Assembly: GCA_030590165.1 (NCBI GenBank)
Contig: JAUUZA010000028.1
Coordinates: 1-8,880 of the forward strand
Reading direction: 5' to 3'
Source: Candidatus Altarchaeota archaeon
GTDB lineage: Archaea; SpSt-1190
Length of the DNA stretch: 8,880 nucleotides
The notes under the pieces were generated by a model, which worked only from the letters and a program-made list of their open reading frames with translations, was not told where the DNA came from and made no database searches. How positions within the stretch are numbered: position 1 is the stretch's first letter; each line of letters starts with the position of its first letter. Both the position numbers and the translations under genes were made by a program. Positions 5,051 through 8,880 of the stretch are shown piece after piece.

Positions 5051-5575
5051 ATGAAATGTTCATATTGTAAGAATGATTCAATTTACTTTGCTAAATACTT
5101 CGGAAAATACTTTTGTAAAAGACATCTCGAAAATTATCTTTTCAAAAAACTGAAACGAAACCTCCACAAGTACCACTTAATACAAAAGGACGATAAACTT
5201 CTTCTTGAAAATTTAAAGTCCCCAGTTGGAACTGCCTGCATACATCTTTTTACAAAGGCTATAAAAACATGGCCAGTAAAAATTGTTCAAAAAAACGAAA
5301 ATAAAAAAATAAATTTTTCAACAATCGAAGATGAAACAAAGAATATAATTGAAAATTTAACTAATAAAAAAATTTATAAAACTTTTTTTCAAGAGGGAAA
5401 AGTAATCAAACCGTTCAGAAATTTTTCAAGAGAAGAATTATTTATATTGGGTGTTGCACTAGGAAGTCCAGAAAAAGAAAAAATTAAGAAAACAAATCAC
5501 CCGACAGATTCTTTGGGAACTGCAACGAAATTGAATTTGATACATCTTTGGGACCGAATCCTGGCATTGAAATAG
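5051..5575 (+). CDS. TtuA/Ncs6-like zinc-finger protein lacking the PP-loop
   Basis: A 174-residue protein starting MKCSYCK. Cys3, Cys6, Cys22 and His25 form a CxxC...CxxH zinc site followed by a basic helix and KYHLIQKDD, closely like the N-terminus of the tRNA 2-thiolation enzymes TtuA/Ncs6. In those enzymes the ATP-binding SGGKDS motif comes next; here the corresponding place reads ENLKSPVGT and no PP-loop is found anywhere. A later stretch, KVIKPFRNFSREELFILGVAL (about 117-137), resembles the family's C-terminal RIKPLxxxxExExxxYA region. The catalytic Cys pair and the C-terminal zinc ribbon are missing, and the protein is well short of a TtuA of about 300 residues. I infer a non-catalytic relative, perhaps RNA- or partner-binding. 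The ATG is one base after the dcd stop with GTGA just upstream. Its last 30 codons overlap the convergent gene. Confidence 0.72.
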   Translation: MKCSYCKNDSIYFAKYFGKYFCKRHLENYLFKKLKRNLHKYHLIQKDDKLLLENLKSPVGTACIHLFTKAIKTWPVKIVQKNENKKINFSTIEDETKNIIENLTNKKIYKTFFQEGKVIKPFRNFSREELFILGVALGSPEKEKIKKTNHPTDSLGTATKLNLIHLWDRILALK

Positions 5576-6719
5576 CACCAACCGAATAATAAGAATAAAG
5601 TAAGAGTAAAGAAATCAAAGCCAGAAGTAAAAATCCTGCCTTGAGATTTGAACCTTTAAATTTCTTTGAAAAGTAAAGTGCACCTATAAAAATCCCAAAC
5701 AAAATCCACGGTGAAATTTCTGATGCCACATATTCATAAATTAAAACAAAAAACCCTTTCTTAATTTCAGGAGTCATTTCTTCAAAAGGATGCACTCCAT
5801 ATAAAACCCCCCTTGAATCTTTAACTGAAATTTTTTCAACAGGCGCTGTCTCACTATATGTTTTTGTTATTGTTTTAAGTTCCCCAGGGGAAACAGAAAA
5901 ACTTTCTCCAGATAACATACTGATATTTCCCAACGCCGTCCCATTATTATACAGTTTATATGAAACTTCAACATATTTCTGAAGTTCCTTGTTTTCATCA
6001 AGATTCCATTTTACTTTTACATCACGACTAATTGAAAGAGATGGAGAAATAAACACGACAGTCATTTCATTTGTTCTTGATTCATTACCCCACGAAATTT
6101 CAGCTAAAATTTTCAAATAACCCTTACTTTCAGCTTCACCTAAAATAAATAATTCTTCAATTATTTCCCCAGGACTCAATGAAACTAAATGAGAAATAAT
6201 TTGGTCATCAAAATTGAGAACTAATGAAGCTTCATCAATTGATTTTGTACCGGGATTTCTTAATGAAACTAAAACTGAAATATTCTCGCCAGGTAAAAGA
6301 GTAAGGTCACCATCTAAACTCATTTCAATTCTTGGTTTTCCAATAAAATACTGCCTAAAAAAATCAATTGTTTTCATTCCACCTTCATAAAATAATTTAG
6401 GACTACCCATCATCCCATAACCATTCCCCAGAGCAAGAAGGGAATAATCAATAACAATTTGACCTTGCATTTCTTGACCAAAAATACATACAAGTGTATC
6501 TTCAGTTTGTTGACAAGAAGAAGGATAATTTTCTGCTATGAAATGTGTCGGAATTACATCTTCAAGTTTTTCTAAATAAACAGCTTCATCCGAACTGATA
6601 ATTAGAGAAACATCTATATTTTCATTAATATCAATTAATTCAGGTCCTGAAACTGTTTTTGATAAGGATAAGGCCCAAACTTGGGTTAAAAGTAGTAAAA
6701 TAAAAATAAATCTCTTCAC
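5484..6719 (-). CDS. Exported membrane-anchored protein with Ig-like domains
   Basis: A 411-residue protein with an N-terminal signal peptide (about 1-17: Lys-Arg, then a Leu/Ile/Phe core ending VWA). A large extracytoplasmic part follows. It has two Cys (69, 78) that could form a disulfide and, at about 131-225, a beta-sandwich-like domain with PGENISVLVSLRNPG, as in archaeal CARDB/Ig-like surface proteins. A second similar stretch lies at about 233-300. Sequons for N-glycosylation occur at 146, 211, 259 and 265. Two membrane helices lie at about 336-350 and 361-381, joined by a Lys-rich loop (SKKFKGSNLK), so by the positive-inside rule the N-terminus and the last 30 residues are outside. 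I do not recognise the family. An archaeal surface or cell-envelope component is likely. ATG at 6719 has a TATA-like box 25.5 bases upstream. Confidence 0.8.
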   Translation of the reverse strand: MKRFIFILLLLTQVWALSLSKTVSGPELIDINENIDVSLIISSDEAVYLEKLEDVIPTHFIAENYPSSCQQTEDTLVCIFGQEMQGQIVIDYSLLALGNGYGMMGSPKLFYEGGMKTIDFFRQYFIGKPRIEMSLDGDLTLLPGENISVLVSLRNPGTKSIDEASLVLNFDDQIISHLVSLSPGEIIEELFILGEAESKGYLKILAEISWGNESRTNEMTVVFISPSLSISRDVKVKWNLDENKELQKYVEVSYKLYNNGTALGNISMLSGESFSVSPGELKTITKTYSETAPVEKISVKDSRGVLYGVHPFEEMTPEIKKGFFVLIYEYVASEISPWILFGIFIGALYFSKKFKGSNLKAGFLLLALISLLLLYSYYSVGAISMPGFGPKDVSNSISLQFPKNLSGDLFS

Positions 6720-6740
6720 ATTAAAAATTGCACCACTGAG

Positions 6741-6748
6741 ATTTATGT
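6741..6748 (-). promoter_or_regulatory. Possible TATA box for the exported-protein gene
   Basis: ACATAAAT on the minus strand, centred 25.5 bases before ATG 6719. Confidence 0.4.
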
Positions 6749-6764
6749 GTTTAGTTAGAAAAGG

Positions 6765-6772
6765 TTATTTAC
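6765..6772 (+). promoter_or_regulatory. Possible TATA box for the RAM-domain gene
   Basis: TTATTTAC, centred 23.5 bases before ATG 6792, with 16 bases to the opposing box at 6741-6748. Confidence 0.4.
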
Positions 6773-6791
6773 GACTAAAACACAATTTGAC

Positions 6792-7022
6792 ATGGTATTA
6801 GCATATATTATGGTAAGAGTAGACGCTGGAAAAGAGAGAGAAGTCCTAAAAAAAATCCAGAAATTCGACGAAGTAAAAGATTCCAATATTATCTATGGAG
6901 AATGGGATGTTGTAATGAAAATTAAAGTTAAAAATATTGAAGAAATCACAGCTTTTGTAGTTGACAAACTAAGAAAAATAAAGCCAGTTAAACTTACTTC
7001 AACAATGATAGTGGCGGATTAA
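6792..7022 (+). CDS. Stand-alone RAM (Lrp/AsnC ligand-binding) domain protein
   Basis: A 76-residue protein equal to just the effector-binding domain of Lrp/AsnC regulators. The beta-alpha-beta-beta-alpha-beta pattern is clear: AYIMVRVDAGKEREVLKKI, then EVKDSNIIYGEWDVVMKI with the family's G(E)xDxxxK, and a final strand STMIV. There is no DNA-binding helix-turn-helix. Such small proteins are common in archaea; they oligomerise and may bind amino acids or modulate full-length Lrp proteins, but the ligand is unknown here. ATG at 6792 is 23.5 bases from a TATA-like box. It is a single-gene unit that ends in a hairpin terminator overlapping its stop codon. Confidence 0.9.
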   Translation: MVLAYIMVRVDAGKEREVLKKIQKFDEVKDSNIIYGEWDVVMKIKVKNIEEITAFVVDKLRKIKPVKLTSTMIVAD

Positions 7023-7036
7023 TCTCCGCTTTTTTT
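7014..7036 (+). terminator. Hairpin plus seven-T terminator of the RAM-domain gene
   Basis: A perfect 5-bp stem, GCGGA (7014-7018) and TCCGC (7025-7029), with a six-base loop, followed directly by seven T (7030-7036). The stop codon TAA (7020-7022) lies in the loop. Archaeal termination needs mainly the T-run. The arrangement also fits a bacterial-style intrinsic terminator. The T-run ends two bases before the stop codon of the convergent gene, so it blocks readthrough into it. Confidence 0.7.
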
Positions 7037-7038
7037 AA

Positions 7039-7476
7039 TTATATATTGTACCAAGGAGTTTTCGACTCTAATTCTTTTTTCATTGTTAAACCATATTCAA
7101 CTTTGGAATTTAGCTTATCTAATAAATTAGGAGAAAGTCTTATTTTTTTAGTAAGTTTTGCTGTCTTCGTATAACACTCTACAAAAGAGATTTCCCCACT
7201 TTCTAGATATGTAACTTCTGCCGAATGCCAATCTGAAAACTCATCAGTCAATAAGTTGGGTGGCCATTCTTTACCTTTATTTTCTTTAAGCAAGGTTGCA
7301 TATTCAAAAATTACTTCCTTATTTGTCTCAATTAAACTTTTAAGATATGTTTCTTTTTCTTCTGAAAACTTTTGCGAATTTAAAACTTCTTTCAAGAAAT
7401 CCGTATCATTCTTCACCTTATAGATAAGGAATCCGTATGCATTAAATCCTGTTTTTAGTCCAACCACATTACTCAA
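7039..7476 (-). CDS. Hypothetical protein, about 145 residues
   Basis: A soluble-looking, charged protein that I do not recognise. The N-terminus, VVGLKTGFNAYGFLIYKV, suggests a beta strand; a Lys/Glu-rich helical section follows (about 25-65). A Trp/Pro segment, EWPPNLLTDEFSDWHSAEV (about 70-88), then leads to two probable strands and a basic C-terminal part ending TPWYNI. There is one Cys and no membrane segment. The frame opens right after a TAA at 7477-7479. The first possible start is TTG at 7476, which sits 22.5 bases from a TATA-like ATTTAAAT; GTG at 7467 is the alternative. The only nearby ATG (7469) is in another frame. It converges on the RAM-domain gene. Confidence 0.7.
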   Translation of the reverse strand: MSNVVGLKTGFNAYGFLIYKVKNDTDFLKEVLNSQKFSEEKETYLKSLIETNKEVIFEYATLLKENKGKEWPPNLLTDEFSDWHSAEVTYLESGEISFVECYTKTAKLTKKIRLSPNLLDKLNSKVEYGLTMKKELESKTPWYNI

Positions 7477-7494
7477 TTATCCTACACTTTTCCA

Positions 7495-7502
7495 ATTTAA
7501 AT
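7495..7502 (-). promoter_or_regulatory. Possible TATA box for the 145-residue gene
   Basis: ATTTAAAT (a palindrome), centred 22.5 bases before the TTG start at 7476. It favours TTG over the GTG at 7467. Confidence 0.4.
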
Positions 7503-7525
7503 AATTACTTAAAAGTAGTTATGTT

Positions 7526-7972
7526 TCACATATCTTCTTTAAAAAATTCAGACGACCATTTATATTCGCTTTCTTCAGAGAGTCTATAAAAACTTAAATA
7601 TTTTCCACCACCAAAGGGAAAATCAATCAAATCCCCTTCAATAAAAACTTCATTCTTTAATTTCACAACTGAATCTAGGTATTCTTCTAATTTTTGATAA
7701 GTTTTCTTTGGAGGTTCTCCAAGAAAATCCTTTAAATCCGACCTCAAAAAAGTCTTCATTTCTTTAATACGAGAAGGAGGCCCAAATATTTTTATCGACG
7801 CAACTTTATAATCTCTAACGAAAAAGACTGAAAGCTCGTTATCAAACAACTCTTTTGCGTGTTCATATGCCTTCATTCGTTTAATAACATATTCTAAAAC
7901 TTCTTTATCTGAATTGAAGTAGTTTGAAGTATACTCAACATCACCAATTTGAATGTGTTTTGTCTCAATCAC
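7526..7972 (-). CDS. Hypothetical protein, about 148 residues
   Basis: A soluble protein of unknown family. It appears alpha/beta: the N-terminal HIQIGDVEYTS looks like paired strands, about 24-45 looks helical (DKEVLEYVIKRMKAYEHAKEL), and SVFFVRDYKVASIKIFGPPS reads as a beta hairpin. A helix follows around 66-80, then GEPPKKTYQKLEEYLDSVVKL, a GDLIDFPFGGGKYLSFYRL section, and an acidic end. No Cys is present and there is no signal or membrane segment. The start is GTG at 7972, with a TATA-like box 24.5 bases upstream. It diverges from the DUF424 gene across 62 bases. It lies 49 bases upstream of the start of the other unknown gene on the same strand, but each has its own TATA-like box. I see no real similarity between the two. 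Confidence 0.75.
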   Translation of the reverse strand: MIETKHIQIGDVEYTSNYFNSDKEVLEYVIKRMKAYEHAKELFDNELSVFFVRDYKVASIKIFGPPSRIKEMKTFLRSDLKDFLGEPPKKTYQKLEEYLDSVVKLKNEVFIEGDLIDFPFGGGKYLSFYRLSEESEYKWSSEFFKEDM

Positions 7973-7992
7973 AAATCAATAAGTGTCCCAAC

Positions 7993-8000
7993 ATTAAAAG
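7993..8000 (-). promoter_or_regulatory. TATA box for the 148-residue gene
   Basis: CTTTTAAT on the minus strand, centred 24.5 bases before the GTG start at 7972. It is nearly the same octamer as at S9 and rpoN. Confidence 0.45.
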
Positions 8001-8006
8001 TTTATT

Positions 8007-8014
8007 TTTTTAAA
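8007..8014 (+). promoter_or_regulatory. Possible TATA box for the DUF424 gene
   Basis: TTTTTAAA, centred 24.5 bases before ATG 8035. Only six bases separate it from the opposing box at 7993-8000. Confidence 0.4.
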
Positions 8015-8034
8015 CCCCTTTTTCATAAACTAAT

Positions 8035-8331
8035 ATGATTTGGTGTAAGACTTATACTCATGAAAACGAAATTGTTCTTGCAATAGCTGACAAAGATTTA
8101 ATGGACAAAACTTTTGAAGAAGGAGAAAAAATTCTTACAATCGGAAGTTTTTACAAAGGGGAATTAAAAACTAAAGAAGCTCTTATTGAACTCCTTAACA
8201 AAGCTACAATAATTAATGCTGTCGGACTAAAATCAACCTCCTTACTTGTGGAACAAAAACTTATTTCACAAGAACACATTCAAAAAATAGGGGGAATTTC
8301 CCACATACAACTCCTCATACAATCTAAATAA
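8035..8331 (+). CDS. DUF424 family protein
   Basis: A 98-residue protein matching the archaeal DUF424 pattern. It starts MIWCKTYTHENEIVLAIADKDLM, continues with the KTFEEGEKILTI segment and FYKGEL, then NAVGLKSTSLLVEQKLISQE, and ends GGISHIQLLI. DUF424 is widespread in archaea, and I recall it being linked with translation genes, but no biochemical function is established as far as I know. ATG at 8035 has a TATA-like TTTTTAAA 24.5 bases upstream. It is a single-gene unit converging on the M24 peptidase, with 25 bases between stops. The neighbourhood gives no further hint. Confidence 0.88.
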   Translation: MIWCKTYTHENEIVLAIADKDLMDKTFEEGEKILTIGSFYKGELKTKEALIELLNKATIINAVGLKSTSLLVEQKLISQEHIQKIGGISHIQLLIQSK

Positions 8332-8356
8332 TTAAACAAATAGATAATTACAAAAA

Positions 8357-8880
8357 CTAAATAATTGCAAAATCTAAATCTTTTGGTGTTGTTGTTAAAA
8401 CTTCTGTTTTCTTTCCAAAATAAATAACATCTTCAATTCTTATCCCAAATCTATCATAAATTCCAGGTTCAATTGTAAACACATTTCCCTCAATTATTTT
8501 TGTTTCTTTTGAAAATGTGGGAGCTTCATGAATATTAAGACCAAGACCATGACCAATTGAATGAATAATTTTTCCTAAGTTTTTTTCAGCTGCTTTTTGT
8601 AAATCCATTGCAAGGACACCATCATGAACTGCATCAATTGAATTTTGCTGTGATTCAATAACTCTTTCATATTGTTTTGAAAACTCAACATCACTTCCAA
8701 GTCTAAAAGTCCTACTAATATCACTAAAATACATCTTAAAACTTGGACCAAAATCAATTAGAACAACATCCCCTTTTCTAATTTTTCGAGTTGATGGGAC
8801 TGCATGTGGGATTGCACTATTTTTTCCAGAAGCAATTATAGTATTAAATCCACCATATATCCCATATGCGAGAAAAAACG
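8357..8880 (-). CDS. M24 metallopeptidase (Xaa-Pro aminopeptidase type), 5' end missing
   Basis: About 174 C-terminal residues are visible; the frame stays open to the right edge, so the start and the N-terminal domain lie outside. All five dimetal ligands of the pita-bread fold can be seen in order: Asp in VLIDFG, Asp in YFSDISRTF, His in SIGHGLGLNIHEAP, Glu in FTIEPGIY and Glu in RIEDVIYF. The catalytic His of the substrate site lies in SAIPHAVPS. This set is typical of aminopeptidase P and prolidase, which cut peptides at Xaa-Pro bonds in the cytoplasm; the two cannot be told apart without the N-terminus. The ATG at 8734 is internal and not the start, because the ASGKNSAIPHAVPS and DFG motifs lie upstream of it. 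The TAG stop is followed on its strand by a short T-run. Confidence 0.94.
   Translation of the reverse strand, partial: FFLAYGIYGGFNTIIASGKNSAIPHAVPSTRKIRKGDVVLIDFGPSFKMYFSDISRTFRLGSDVEFSKQYERVIESQQNSIDAVHDGVLAMDLQKAAEKNLGKIIHSIGHGLGLNIHEAPTFSKETKIIEGNVFTIEPGIYDRFGIRIEDVIYFGKKTEVLTTTPKDLDFAII

Noticed and set aside
7039-7972. The two unknown proteins as a tandem duplication
   Set aside because: Similar length only; I find no shared motif or alignable stretch.
8000-8030. Inverted repeats GTTTA...TAAAC and ATAAAC as an operator
   Set aside because: Short and AT-only, and explained by TATA-like sequence; such matches arise easily by chance here.
8575-8757. Minus-strand frame with an ATG start inside the M24 peptidase
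   Set aside because: Same strand but a different frame from the peptidase, whose metal-ligand motifs are continuous across it.

Overview
The window looks like chromosomal DNA of an archaeon, most probably a small-genome DPANN-type lineage (Woesearchaeota or Pacearchaeota are my best guesses, unproven). It is strongly AT-rich and densely packed, with no gap above about 90 bases. It carries archaeal or eukaryotic-type proteins: ribosomal L18e, L13 and S9, RNA polymerase subunit N, and a DUF424 protein. I see no rRNA, tRNA, CRISPR array or insertion sequence.

Layout. Bases 1-658 hold the 3' end of a leucine-rich-repeat gene on the + strand. From 660 to 3640 the minus strand carries the pieces of the classical archaeal operon L18e - L13 - S9 - rpoN, but it is split. 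L18e and L13 are followed by a small membrane metalloprotease. Then comes an oppositely oriented gene for a very acidic unknown protein. S9 restarts from its own promoter and is followed by a HIT-family protein and RpoN. From 3716 to 5575 on the + strand lie an inositol-monophosphatase-family phosphatase, a dCTP deaminase, and a shrunken TtuA/Ncs6-like protein that keeps the zinc-binding N-terminus but has no PP-loop. The last of these overlaps tail-to-tail, by 92 bases, with a minus-strand exported membrane-anchored protein (5484-6719). The right part holds a stand-alone RAM-domain (Lrp/AsnC effector domain) gene with a hairpin terminator, two unrecognised minus-strand genes, the DUF424 gene, and the C-terminal two thirds or so of an M24 (Xaa-Pro-type) aminopeptidase running off the right edge.

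How it works together. Most of the window is information processing and nucleotide or protein housekeeping: ribosome and polymerase subunits, dUMP supply by the deaminase, and peptide turnover. A repeated promoter pattern is visible. Twelve genes have a TATA-like octamer centred about 20-26 bases upstream of the start codon, as expected for leaderless archaeal transcripts. Three tightly following genes lack it, and two of these instead have a Shine-Dalgarno-like sequence. This pattern decides several starts (RpoN at 854, HIT at 1264, dcd at 4510). The most unusual items are the PP-loop-less TtuA-like protein, the overlap at its 3' end, the broken ribosomal operon, and back-to-back promoters that share almost no spacer. 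I did not find a recognisable new defence or mobile system.
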